Origin: Bradyrhizobium sp. WSM471
Lineage (GTDB): Bacteria > Pseudomonadota > Alphaproteobacteria > Rhizobiales > Xanthobacteraceae
DNA length: 64,000 nt
Assembly: GCF_000244915.1 (NCBI RefSeq)
Contig: NZ_CM001442.1
Coordinates: 496,001 to 560,000, forward strand
Direction of reading: 5' to 3'
Positions 35,330-43,197 of this stretch are shown one piece after another. Numbering within the stretch: position 1 is the stretch's first letter; each line of letters opens with the position of its first letter. A program made the translations under genes and the position numbers. The notes under the pieces were generated by a model, which saw only the letters and a list, made by a program, of their open reading frames with translations, did not search any database and was not told where the DNA came from.

Positions 35330-36841
35330 TCAACGCACTCCGTAGCTTGCGAATTCCTGAACAATGTTCGGGTCCATTGCCTTGGCATTGGCGATGTCGA
35401 GTGCACCTTCCTGGGCCGAGCCGTTGCGCTGCTTGGCGATCCCGCGTCCGAACAGCGAGGAGGTCAGGCGCGGATTGATCCTCAGGGCAGCCTCGAAATC
35501 GGCGATGGCGTTCTTCACCGCCCCCGATTTCAGATTGACGAGCCCCCGGCTGTCCAGCGCGTCGACGAAGTTCGGTCGCAGCCGCAGGGCCTCGTTGCAA
35601 TCCTTCAGCGCGCCCTGGAGGTCGCCGACCACGGTGCGGGTCCAGCAGCGATTGTTCAGCGCCTCGACATCCTTCGGATTGATCCGGAGCGTCTCGTCAA
35701 AATCCTTGATGGCCAGGCTGTAGGCGCCCTTGCTGGCATAGACCTGGCCGCGCCGGTAAAGCGCGTTCACGTCGTCCGGATTGGCCGCGATCTTGGCGGT
35801 CAGCCCCTTGATCGTGGGGTCCTCGGCCAGCACGGCCGCACTCGGCCCGCTCTCCATGCTCGGAGCGGTGACGGGATCGGCCGGAATCACAGGCGGAGGC
35901 GGCGGCGGTGCCGGCGGGAAGGCAGCCTCGACCTGCGGCTTCGGCGACGGAGCCGGTGCTGCCACTGTGTCGGCCGGTTTCGGCGGCACAGGTGGTGGCG
36001 CGGGCGGAGCCGGCGGCGGGTTGTTGGCGACGACCGGCGGCGGCGCGGGAGGCGCAGGTGGTGGCGTCGTCGTCGGGCGCGAGCCACCGGCCCCCGGAAT
36101 GAACGAGAAATCCTCGGCCAGTGACGAGGATATCCACGGCACCTGCTCGCCCCTGGAGGCGCGGGTGACGCCCATCTTGGTGCGGTTCAGCGTCTCCTCG
36201 GCCATCAGGTCGGGGACGCGGATTTCCTTGAGGAGCTCCTGGACGAACAGGCTGTGCTCGCCGCCAACGTCCGAAACCACCGAGGCCAGCGCCGCCGAAT
36301 ACATCACAAGGGTGCCGTTCGGCGCGATGACGGGGGTGAGGCCGGCCGAGAAGCTGCGGAACCGGCGCTCGAACGGGTTGCGCCTGGAGGCATCGACCAG
36401 CGCGATCTTGACGCCGGCGCCGCGGGTGTTGAGCTCGCCGAGCACGGTTTCGAGGCTGATGCCGTCGCGCCGCACGTCGGATTCGGTCCAGATCTGCGCA
36501 TCGATCGGCAGCAAATAGCTCTGCCGCGCCGACTGGATGCCGAAGCCGCTGAAGAACACCAGTGCCACCGAGCCCGGCTTGATCTTGCCGTAGAGCTTGT
36601 CGAAGGCACGGCGCATGCCGTCGCCGGTCAGGTTCTCACCGATCTCGACGGAAAAGCCGTCGCGCTTGAGCTCGTCGGCGATGTCGCGCGCGTCGTTGAG
36701 CGGTTCCTTCAGGGGAGCGTCGGCGTCCGGATATTTGGCATTGCCGATGACCAGCGCAAAGCGATCGCCGGCCGCAAGTGACGGAGCGGTCGGGATGAGC
36801 GACACGAGCAAGGACAGAACGAAAAGCAGGCGAATTTTCAT
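35330..36841 (-). CDS. Exported caspase-fold pseudo-peptidase with Pro-rich linker and TPR repeats
   Basis: A 503-aa protein: signal peptide (MKIRLLFVLSLLVSLIPTAP), caspase-like domain (about 25-245, DRFALVIGNAKYPDADAPL), Pro-rich linker (about 256-325), and three TPR-like units (about 343-460, for example NALYRRGQVYASKGAYSLAI, DALDSRGLVNLKSGAVKNAI). As in the 12680 protein, the catalytic His is missing (FFSGFGIQ, Phe100) and the Cys is Ser (VDASRRNPFERRFR, Ser152). The two proteins share the DVRR-x-G-[VI]-S and RRNP[YF]ERRFRS blocks, so they are paralogues. The export signal and TPRs suggest a periplasmic protein-interaction scaffold. It heads a same-strand run with the OmpA-like and efflux genes. 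Confidence 0.88.
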   Translation of the reverse strand: MKIRLLFVLSLLVSLIPTAPSLAAGDRFALVIGNAKYPDADAPLKEPLNDARDIADELKRDGFSVEIGENLTGDGMRRAFDKLYGKIKPGSVALVFFSGFGIQSARQSYLLPIDAQIWTESDVRRDGISLETVLGELNTRGAGVKIALVDASRRNPFERRFRSFSAGLTPVIAPNGTLVMYSAALASVVSDVGGEHSLFVQELLKEIRVPDLMAEETLNRTKMGVTRASRGEQVPWISSSLAEDFSFIPGAGGSRPTTTPPPAPPAPPPVVANNPPPAPPAPPPVPPKPADTVAAPAPSPKPQVEAAFPPAPPPPPPVIPADPVTAPSMESGPSAAVLAEDPTIKGLTAKIAANPDDVNALYRRGQVYASKGAYSLAIKDFDETLRINPKDVEALNNRCWTRTVVGDLQGALKDCNEALRLRPNFVDALDSRGLVNLKSGAVKNAIADFEAALRINPRLTSSLFGRGIAKQRNGSAQEGALDIANAKAMDPNIVQEFASYGVR

Positions 36842-37213
36842 AATTAGCGCGATCCAGCCAAAAAGGCGCCGTTTCCAGCTTGCGCCGCGGCGACCTTAAC
36901 TTACGCAATGTGCATTATCAAACCGGGGAAGGGGGGCGTCAACCGCTTGCGGATTCGGCGCTATCGCGACAATTGACCGCGACGCATGGGCATGTGGCGG
37001 GGGGAATAAACGGGCGGTCACGATTGCACGCGATGCATTCTGGTTGTCATTGCGGCTGGATGTTAGGGCAGCCATGGCGACAAGAATGTGATTGGTCTCA
37101 CATTGCGGACGGGCCTCCTTCGCAACCTCCGGTGTTTGACCTTTGCGGTGGACGATGGCTTGGTGCGGTCGATCGCCCTGAAGGTGCATCCACAAAAGAG
37201 CAAGATCAAAACC
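36842..37213. other. 372-bp divergent intergenic region
   Basis: The gap holds the promoters of the TPR caspase-fold gene (minus) and the MBL-fold gene (plus). In-frame sequence upstream of 37214 could extend the MBL protein from a GTG at 37088, but the added residues look unnatural. No repeat or named operator was seen. Confidence 0.45.
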
Positions 37214-38020
37214 ATGGGAAACGCCTACGAAATCTACGCCCTGCGCTATGCGACGATGTCGCCGCGCACGCCCAACATGAACTTTCTCGCGCCCGACCCG
37301 CATGACAGCGCGGCCCAGGACCTCGACTATTTCGTCTGGCTGATCCGCGGCAACGGCCGCGACATCCTGGTCGATACCGGTTTCAATGCCGAGGAGGCGG
37401 GCTTGCGGGCCCGTAAGCTGACGCTCAATCCGGTCGATGCGCTGGAGCGGTTTGGTGTGGCGGCAGCGAGCATTCGCGACATCATCGTGACGCATCTGCA
37501 TTACGACCATGCCGGCAATCTCGACCGCTTCCCGAACGCGCGCTTCCATCTCCAGGAGCGCGAGATGGCCTACGCGACGGGGCGCTGCATGTGCAACGGA
37601 CTGCTGCGACATCCGTTCTCGGTCGAGCACGTCACCCAGATGGTCCGCCATGTCTATGGCGAGCGCGTCAATTTCTATTCCGGCGACGGCGAGGTCGCGC
37701 CCGGCGTCACCGTGCACCGCGTCGGCGGCCATTCGGACGGCCTGCAGGTGGTGAGGGTCGAGACCGCGCGCGGGTCCGTGGTACTGGCGTCCGATGCCGC
37801 GCATTATTACGCCAATCTCCAGCGCCGGAGCCCATTCCCGATCGTCTACAATGTCGGCGACATGGCCGTCGGCTGGGAGACGATCGAGCGTCTCGCTGGC
37901 CATCCTGACCGGTTCATTCCCGGCCACGACCCGATCGTGACGGAGATCTATCCGCGCGCCAGCGAGCAGGGCGATGTCTGGGCGCTACATTTGCCGCCGT
38001 CGCGGTCGTTTGCGAACTGA
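37214..38020 (+). CDS. MBL-fold hydrolase, N-acyl-homoserine-lactonase-like
   Basis: A 268-aa metallo-beta-lactamase-fold protein with all expected metal ligands: His94, His96, Asp98 and His99 in THLHYDHAGN, His173 in GGHSDG, Asp194 in ASDAAHYY and His238 in IPGHDP. The overall form resembles AttM/AiiA-type lactonases, which open N-acyl-homoserine lactones. Given its place at the edge of an aromatic catabolic cluster, a different lactone or thioester substrate is equally possible. The start at 37214 was chosen because the family N-terminus (EIYALRYATMSPRTPNMNF) follows it. It is convergent with the marR gene. Confidence 0.85.
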   Translation: MGNAYEIYALRYATMSPRTPNMNFLAPDPHDSAAQDLDYFVWLIRGNGRDILVDTGFNAEEAGLRARKLTLNPVDALERFGVAAASIRDIIVTHLHYDHAGNLDRFPNARFHLQEREMAYATGRCMCNGLLRHPFSVEHVTQMVRHVYGERVNFYSGDGEVAPGVTVHRVGGHSDGLQVVRVETARGSVVLASDAAHYYANLQRRSPFPIVYNVGDMAVGWETIERLAGHPDRFIPGHDPIVTEIYPRASEQGDVWALHLPPSRSFAN

Positions 38021-38029
38021 CGGTATAGC

Positions 38030-38142
38030 GCCTCATGGTGGGAGGCGCGAAGCGCCGTCTCGAACCATGCAGGCCCGGCTGCTACACCTCGGCCTTCATC
38101 CTTCGAGACGCGCGCAAGGGGGCGCGCTCCTCAGGATGAGGA
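38030..38142. repeat. Intergenic palindromic repeat, family F (copy 3)
   Basis: CTCATGGTGGGAGGCGCGAA...GTCTCGAACCATGCAGG followed by CATCCTTCGAGACGCGCGCA...CCTCAGGATGAGGAG. It sits between the convergent MBL and marR genes. Confidence 0.8.
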
Positions 38143-38169
38143 GCTGGTGTCGCTGCGATGGGCGACCAA

Positions 38170-38712
38170 TCAATACGCCTGCTTGGCGTCGGCCTCTTCG
38201 CTGGTCTGGATCAGGTCGAGGCTCTGTTCGATCTTGCCGAGCAGCGTCGATAGCTGTTTGCGCTCCTGCGCGGAGAGGCAGGCGAGGATCTCGTCTTCCC
38301 GCCGCAGCAATTGCGGAAACAGCTCCTCGTAGAGCGTGCGGCCTTTCCTCGTCAGTCGCAGGCGGAATTCGCGGCGGTCGGCTTCGTTCTCGACGCGCTC
38401 GATCAAACCCTGTTGCAGCAACATGGTCACCGCACGGCTGATGGTGGATTTGTGCGTGCGGGTGCATTGCGCGACGTACTGCGCGCTGCAGGCATCGTTG
38501 CGGAAGCCGAGCGTCGCGATCACGCGCCAGGCCGGGATGTCGAGGCCGTGACGTTCCTGATATTCGACCGAAAGCGCGGCGCTGACCTCCGCCGCGAGCC
38601 GGTTGAGGCGGAACGGCAAGAACCTGAACAGGTCGAGCCGTGCTTTTGGCCGCGCTGAGGCCTCATGGGTCTCGCGTGTCTTCAGCGCGATGTCGCTGGA
38701 TGTCCTCGCCAA
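38170..38712 (-). CDS. MarR family regulator of the homogentisate cluster
   Basis: A 180-aa winged-helix regulator. The recognition region reads SAQYVAQCTRTHKSTISRAV and the wing NEADRREFRLRLTRKG. No early ATG is in frame: the start appears to be a TTG at 38712 with GGAG eight bases upstream. It is divergent from the flavin hydroxylase gene, and a 20-bp palindrome sits in the shared promoter region, so it probably represses the hydroxylase-DUF2783-MBL-hmgA-fahA run until an aromatic acid is bound. The effector is unknown. Confidence 0.88.
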   Translation of the reverse strand: MARTSSDIALKTRETHEASARPKARLDLFRFLPFRLNRLAAEVSAALSVEYQERHGLDIPAWRVIATLGFRNDACSAQYVAQCTRTHKSTISRAVTMLLQQGLIERVENEADRREFRLRLTRKGRTLYEELFPQLLRREDEILACLSAQERKQLSTLLGKIEQSLDLIQTSEEADAKQAY

Positions 38713-38760
38713 GGAGAGCGCTCCGAATTCCAGTTGACCGCCGGCCGGCTCCGGTCCAAA

Positions 38761-38780
38761 ATAGTTGCACGTGAGACTAT
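38761..38780. promoter_or_regulatory. Candidate MarR operator palindrome
   Basis: ATAGTTGCACGTGAGACTAT is symmetric at 16 of 20 positions (ATAGT/ACTAT arms and a CACGTG centre). It lies 41 bases upstream of the hydroxylase ATG and 48 bases upstream of the marR start, the position expected for an operator controlling both genes. Confidence 0.65.
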
Positions 38781-38821
38781 TAGCAGATCAGGCCTCTCCT
38801 GACCAGAGCCGAGGTTAGCGC

Positions 38822-40450
38822 ATGGCGAAGGCCAATACGCATCAGGCTAAAACCCAGTTCGGCTATCGCCGCCACCCCGATCAGGATCGTCCTGGCCAGA
38901 GCGCGGCCGAGCATCCCGTGGTGGTCGTCGGCGCGGGCCCGGTCGGGCTGTCGCTGGCGATCGACCTTGCCCAGCGCGGCCAGCGCGTCGTCCTTCTGGA
39001 TGACGCTGACCGCATCGGAGAGGGCTCCCGCGCGATCTGCTTCTCGAAACGGTCGCTGGAATATTGGGACCGGCTCGGCGTCGGCAACCGCATGGTCGAC
39101 AAGGGCGTGGTCTGGAGTGTCGGCCGCATCTTCCACGGCGAGCAGCAGCTCTACCAGTTCAATCTGCTGCCGGAGGACGGTCACAAGCGGCCGGCCTTCA
39201 TCAATCTCCAGCAATATTACGCCGAAGCCTATCTGGTCGACCGCATCGGCGAGCTGCCCGAAATCAATCTGCGCTGGCGCAACAAGGTGACGGCGCTGGA
39301 GAGCCGCAACGATTCCGTCGCGCTGACGATCGAGACGCCGGAGGGCGCCTATCGCCTGCACGCGCAATATGTCGTCGCCTGCGACGGCGCGCGCTCCTCG
39401 CTGCGGCAGATGGTGGGCGCCGACTTCGCGGGACAGGTGTTCGAGGACCAGTTCCTGATCGCCGACGTCAAGATGACCGCGGAATTCCCGACCGAACGCT
39501 GGTTCTGGTTCGATCCGCCGTTTCATGCGGGACGTTCGGCGCTGTTGCACCGACAGCCTGACGATGTCTGGCGCATCGACCTCCAGCTCAATCGCTATGC
39601 CGACCCCATCGTCGAGAAGAAGCCCGAGAACGTGCGGCCGCGAATTGCGCGTATGCTCGGCCACGACAAGTTCGAGTTCGAGTGGATCTCGCTTTACAAG
39701 TTCCAGTGCCGGCGGATGGACCGCTTCGTCCATGGCCGCGTGATCTTTGCAGGCGATTCCGCGCACCAGGTCTCGCCGTTCGGCGCGCGCGGCGCCAATT
39801 CGGGACTTGAGGACGCCGAGAACCTCTCCTGGAAGCTCGACCGCGTGCTGCGCGGCGCTTCACCCGCGAGCCTGCTCGAGAGCTATCATGTCGAGCGCAG
39901 TCTGGCTGCCGACGAGAACATTCGCGAATCCACCCGCTCGACCGATTTCATGGCGCCGAACTCGCATCAGGAAGCGCGGCTGCGTAAGGCGGTGCTGTCG
40001 CTGGCCAAGGAAACGGAGTTCGGCAAGCGCATGGTCAATGGCGGGCGGCTCTCGGTGCCGTGCAGCTATGACTCGCCGCTGTCATCGCCGGATGCGGATG
40101 CGTGGCGCGGTGGACCGCTCCCCGGTTGTTCGATGCTCGATGCTCCCGTTGCGACGCGCGCGGGCGAGCAGGCCTATTTGACGGATGCGTTTCGCAAGGG
40201 TGGAACGGACTTCACCTTGCTGTCGTTCAGCAATGGCACGGCGATTGAGGCGCCCGCTGGTGTGAAGGACATCTGCATCGGCGGTGAGGACGGGCTCGCA
40301 GATCCGGCGGGGCTCACCGCAAAGCGCTATGATGCGGAACCAGGCTCAGCCTACCTACTCAGGCCGGACGGCTACGTTGCGGCGCGCTTCCGTCACCCCA
40401 CGCGCGCTGGCGTCGCGGCAGCGCTGTCACGCGCCCAAGGCTTGAATTGA
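38822..40450 (+). CDS. Class A FAD-dependent aromatic hydroxylase (MhpA/MhaA-like)
   Basis: A 542-aa flavoprotein monooxygenase. The FAD dinucleotide fold is at VVVVGAGPVGLSLAIDLAQR (Gly37, Gly39, Gly42), the NADPH/FAD DG-type motif at YVVACDGARSSLRQ, and the GD motif at RVIFAGDSAHQVSPFGARGA. The family hydroxylates phenolic acids such as 3-(3-hydroxyphenyl)propionate. Beside a DUF2783 gene and upstream of hmgA and fahA, the best inference is a hydroxylase that forms homogentisate, for example from 3-hydroxyphenylacetate (MhaA of the MhaAB type). Substrate not shown by sequence alone. It leads the plus-strand operon. Confidence 0.85.
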   Translation: MAKANTHQAKTQFGYRRHPDQDRPGQSAAEHPVVVVGAGPVGLSLAIDLAQRGQRVVLLDDADRIGEGSRAICFSKRSLEYWDRLGVGNRMVDKGVVWSVGRIFHGEQQLYQFNLLPEDGHKRPAFINLQQYYAEAYLVDRIGELPEINLRWRNKVTALESRNDSVALTIETPEGAYRLHAQYVVACDGARSSLRQMVGADFAGQVFEDQFLIADVKMTAEFPTERWFWFDPPFHAGRSALLHRQPDDVWRIDLQLNRYADPIVEKKPENVRPRIARMLGHDKFEFEWISLYKFQCRRMDRFVHGRVIFAGDSAHQVSPFGARGANSGLEDAENLSWKLDRVLRGASPASLLESYHVERSLAADENIRESTRSTDFMAPNSHQEARLRKAVLSLAKETEFGKRMVNGGRLSVPCSYDSPLSSPDADAWRGGPLPGCSMLDAPVATRAGEQAYLTDAFRKGGTDFTLLSFSNGTAIEAPAGVKDICIGGEDGLADPAGLTAKRYDAEPGSAYLLRPDGYVAARFRHPTRAGVAAALSRAQGLN

Positions 40451-40463
40451 ATTGAGGATTCGC

Positions 40464-40688
40464 ATGCCGCTCTCGACCAGCTCCAATTTCGCGCGGCCCG
40501 ACGACGCCTTTCGCGCCATCGTGGAGGCGCATCGGGGCTTCACCGACGAGCAAAGCGCCGATTTCGACGCGGCGCTGGTGCTGATCCTCGCCAACCATAT
40601 CGGCGATATCGACGTGCTGCAGGAGGCGATCCTCCTCGCCAAGCGGCGCATGATCGACGGCCAGCAGCAGCAACAGCAACAACAATAA
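40464..40688 (+). CDS. DUF2783 small protein with C-terminal polyglutamine; possible hydroxylase partner
   Basis: A 74-aa acidic, helical protein (DDAFRAIVEAHRGFTDEQSA, LVLILANHIGDIDVLQEAIL) starting at ATG 40464 with GAGGA six bases upstream, 13 bases after the hydroxylase gene. It ends in eight glutamines encoded by CAG/CAA codons, followed by TAA TAA. In two-component 3-hydroxyphenylacetate 6-hydroxylases a small coupling protein (MhaB) is encoded next to the flavoprotein; size and position fit that role. That assignment is inference. The polyglutamine tail looks like a recent CAR-repeat expansion at the C-terminus. Confidence 0.8.
   Translation: MPLSTSSNFARPDDAFRAIVEAHRGFTDEQSADFDAALVLILANHIGDIDVLQEAILLAKRRMIDGQQQQQQQQ
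40662..40685 (+). repeat. CAG/CAA trinucleotide repeat (8 Gln codons)
   Basis: Eight successive CAR codons close the DUF2783 gene; the two TAA stops that follow differ from CAA by one base each, so the array may once have been longer. Confidence 0.8.
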
Positions 40689-40715
40689 TAACCCAGTGAC
40701 TTGAAGGATGAACTG

Positions 40716-41672
40716 ATGGCGAAGAACTTCGCATCCACCGGCGACCTCTCCGAGAAGAAGATCACCTTCTCCGAGATCGGCACCGATCTCTACGCCTTTA
40801 CCGCGGAGGGCGATCCGAACACCGCGATCATCGTCGGCGACGACGGCTGCCTGGTGTTCGACGCGCAGTCGACGCCGGCGATGGCCAACAAGGTGATCGA
40901 GCGCGTCCGTACCGTCACGGACAAGCCGATCAAATATGTCGTGCTGTCGCATTATCACGCCGTGCGCGTGCTCGGTGCCTCCGCCTACAAGGCGCAGGGC
41001 ATCGTCGCCTCGCAGGAGACCCATCGTCTGATCGAGGAGCGTGGCCAGCAGGATTGGGATTCCGAGTATGGCCGCTTTCCGCGCCTGTTTCAGGACGCAT
41101 CGAGCATTCCCGGCCTGACCTGGCCGACGCTGACCTTCGAAGGCGAGATGTCGATCTATCTCGGCAAGCGCGAGGTGCGCCTGATGCAGCTTGGCGCCGG
41201 CCACACGTCCGGCGACATCGTTGCCTGGGTGCCCGATGCCGAGGTGATGTTCTCCGGCGACCTGATCGAATACCACTCGGCCTGCTATTGCGGCGACGCG
41301 CATTTGCGCGAATGGCCGCTGACGCTGAACGAAATCCGCAACTTCAATCCCAAGGCGATCGCGCCGGGCCGCGGCGACGCGTTAAAGGGTGTCGCCACGG
41401 TGCGCGAAGCCATCGCGATGACGCGCGACTTCGTCACCTCGCTCTACGGCGCCGCCGAAATCTCGGTCGCCAAGGGCCGCACGCTGAAGGAATCGATGGC
41501 GGCGACGCGCGAGGTCATGGATCCGAAATTCTCGAGCTTCGCCATCTACGAGCACTGTCTGCCGTTCAACGTGTCGCGCGCCTATGACGAGGCGTCGGGG
41601 ATCGACGACCCCGTGATCTGGACCGACAAGCGCGACCAGGAGATGTGGGCCGCCCTGCAAGGAGGAGGATAG
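40716..41672 (+). CDS. MBL-fold protein with incomplete metal site
   Basis: A 318-aa metallo-beta-lactamase-fold protein. The usual HxHxDH motif reads HYHAVRV: His79 and His81 are kept but Asp is Val83 and His is Arg84. His163 (GAGHTSGD) and Asp182 (FSGDLIEYH) remain, while the last ligand motif, usually PGHG, is PGRG (Arg219). So one of the two metal sites is largely lost. The ATG at 40716 has AAGGA at seven bases. It stands two bases before hmgA and is surely in the same operon. A role on an aromatic lactone or thioester, or a non-catalytic role, is possible. Confidence 0.85.
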   Translation: MAKNFASTGDLSEKKITFSEIGTDLYAFTAEGDPNTAIIVGDDGCLVFDAQSTPAMANKVIERVRTVTDKPIKYVVLSHYHAVRVLGASAYKAQGIVASQETHRLIEERGQQDWDSEYGRFPRLFQDASSIPGLTWPTLTFEGEMSIYLGKREVRLMQLGAGHTSGDIVAWVPDAEVMFSGDLIEYHSACYCGDAHLREWPLTLNEIRNFNPKAIAPGRGDALKGVATVREAIAMTRDFVTSLYGAAEISVAKGRTLKESMAATREVMDPKFSSFAIYEHCLPFNVSRAYDEASGIDDPVIWTDKRDQEMWAALQGGG

Positions 41673-41674
41673 TC

Positions 41675-43021
41675 ATGAACATCAATACCTCGCCCGATCA
41701 GATCATTCGCAGCACGGCCCAGGTCACGCCGGGCTACATGTCCGGGTTCGGCAACAGTTTTGAAACCGAAGCCCTGCCGGGCGCGCTGCCGATCGGGCGC
41801 AACTCGCCGCAGCGCTGCGCCTATGGCCTCTATGCCGAGCAGCTTTCCGGCTCGCCCTTCACCGCGCCGCGCGGCAGCAATGAGCGCTCCTGGCTCTATC
41901 GCATTCGCCCGTCGGTGAAGCATTCGGGTCGTTTCGAGAAGGCCGACGGCGGCCTGTGGCGGTCGGCCCCGTGCCACGAAAACGATCTGCCGATCGCACA
42001 ATTGCGCTGGGATCCCGCGCCGATCCCGAAGGAGGACATGACTTTCCTTCAGGGCGTGCAGACCATGACCACCGCGGGTGATGTCAACACCCAGGCCGGC
42101 ATGGCCGCCCATGTCTATCTCATCACCAAGTCGATGGTGGACCAGCACTTCTACAATGCCGACGGCGAACTGATGTTCGTGCTGCAGCACGGCAATCTTC
42201 GCATCGTCACCGAGTTCGGTCGCATCGATGCCGAGCCCGGCGAGATCGTGGTGATCCCACGCGGCGTCAAGTTCCGCGTCGAGATTCCGAACGGACCGGC
42301 GCGCGGCTATCTCTGCGAAAACTACGGCGGCGCCTTCACGCTGCCGGAGCGCGGGCCGATCGGCGCCAACTGTCTCGCCAATGCCCGCGACTTCCTGACA
42401 CCGGTCGCGCACTACGAGGACAAGGACACGCCGACCGAGCTGTTCGTGAAATGGGGCGGCGCTCTGTTCAAGACCACGCTGCCGCATTCGCCGATCGACG
42501 TCGTCGCCTGGCACGGCAATTATGCGCCGTACAAATATGATCTGCGCAGCTTCTCGCCGGTCGGCGCGATCGGCTTTGATCATCCCGATCCCTCGATCTT
42601 CACCGTGCTGACCTCGCCGTCGGAGACCGCGGGCACGGCGAATATCGACTTCGTGATCTTCCCCGAGCGCTGGATGGTCGCCGACAACACCTTCCGCCCG
42701 CCGTGGTATCACATGAACATCATGAGCGAGTTCATGGGCCTGATCTACGGCGTCTACGACGCCAAGCCGCAAGGTTTCGTGCCAGGCGGCATGAGCCTGC
42801 ACAATTGCATGCTGCCGCATGGCCCCGATCGCGACGCCTTCGAGCACGCCAGTAACGGCGAGCTGAAGCCGGTCAAGCTGACCGGCACCATGGCCTTCAT
42901 GTTCGAGACCCGCTACGCGCAGCGCGTCACCGCGCACGCCGCGAATTCCGCGACGTTGCAGGACGACTACGCGGATTGCTGGAAGGGCCTGGAAAAGCGA
43001 TTCGATCCGAGCAAGCCGTAA
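41675..43021 (+). CDS. hmgA: Homogentisate 1,2-dioxygenase
   Basis: A 448-aa iron(II) dioxygenase that opens the ring of homogentisate to maleylacetoacetate. The N-terminal [19 protein letters not shown] is a family signature. The iron ligands lie in [15 protein letters not shown] (His and Glu) and [14 protein letters not shown] (His). Full length. GGAGGAGG immediately precedes the ATG, the strongest ribosome binding site in the operon. It follows the MBL gene by two bases and precedes fahA across a palindromic repeat. No maleylacetoacetate isomerase gene is visible, so that step must be encoded elsewhere or be non-enzymatic. Confidence 0.97.
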   Translation: MNINTSPDQIIRSTAQVTPGYMSGFGNSFETEALPGALPIGRNSPQRCAYGLYAEQLSGSPFTAPRGSNERSWLYRIRPSVKHSGRFEKADGGLWRSAPCHENDLPIAQLRWDPAPIPKEDMTFLQGVQTMTTAGDVNTQAGMAAHVYLITKSMVDQHFYNADGELMFVLQHGNLRIVTEFGRIDAEPGEIVVIPRGVKFRVEIPNGPARGYLCENYGGAFTLPERGPIGANCLANARDFLTPVAHYEDKDTPTELFVKWGGALFKTTLPHSPIDVVAWHGNYAPYKYDLRSFSPVGAIGFDHPDPSIFTVLTSPSETAGTANIDFVIFPERWMVADNTFRPPWYHMNIMSEFMGLIYGVYDAKPQGFVPGGMSLHNCMLPHGPDRDAFEHASNGELKPVKLTGTMAFMFETRYAQRVTAHAANSATLQDDYADCWKGLEKRFDPSKP

Positions 43022-43024
43022 TGT

Positions 43025-43182
43025 TCTTCCCCTCTCCCCTTTTGGAGAGTGTGGCTGGCCGCGAAGCGGCGAGACGGGTGAGGGGTTCTATCCGCGCGTG
43101 AACCTCTCTCCTTTGGACTCGCGGACAGATATCCCTCATCCGGCGCTTCGCGCCACCTTCTCCCACAAGGGGAGAAGGGAAA
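43025..43182. repeat. Intergenic palindromic repeat, family G
   Basis: CTTCCCCTCTCCCCTTTTGG...ACGGGTGAGGGGTTC followed by CCTCATCCGGCGCTTCGCGC...TTCTCCCACAAGGGGAGAAG, between hmgA and fahA. It may set their relative expression by stabilising or ending part of the transcript. Confidence 0.75.
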
Positions 43183-43197
43183 AGACCGAGCCAAGTG

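Noticed and set aside
40662..40691. Triplet repeat as a possible phase-variation tract
   Set aside because: Changes in multiples of three do not shift the frame, so on/off switching is not expected; it is kept only as a repeat finding.
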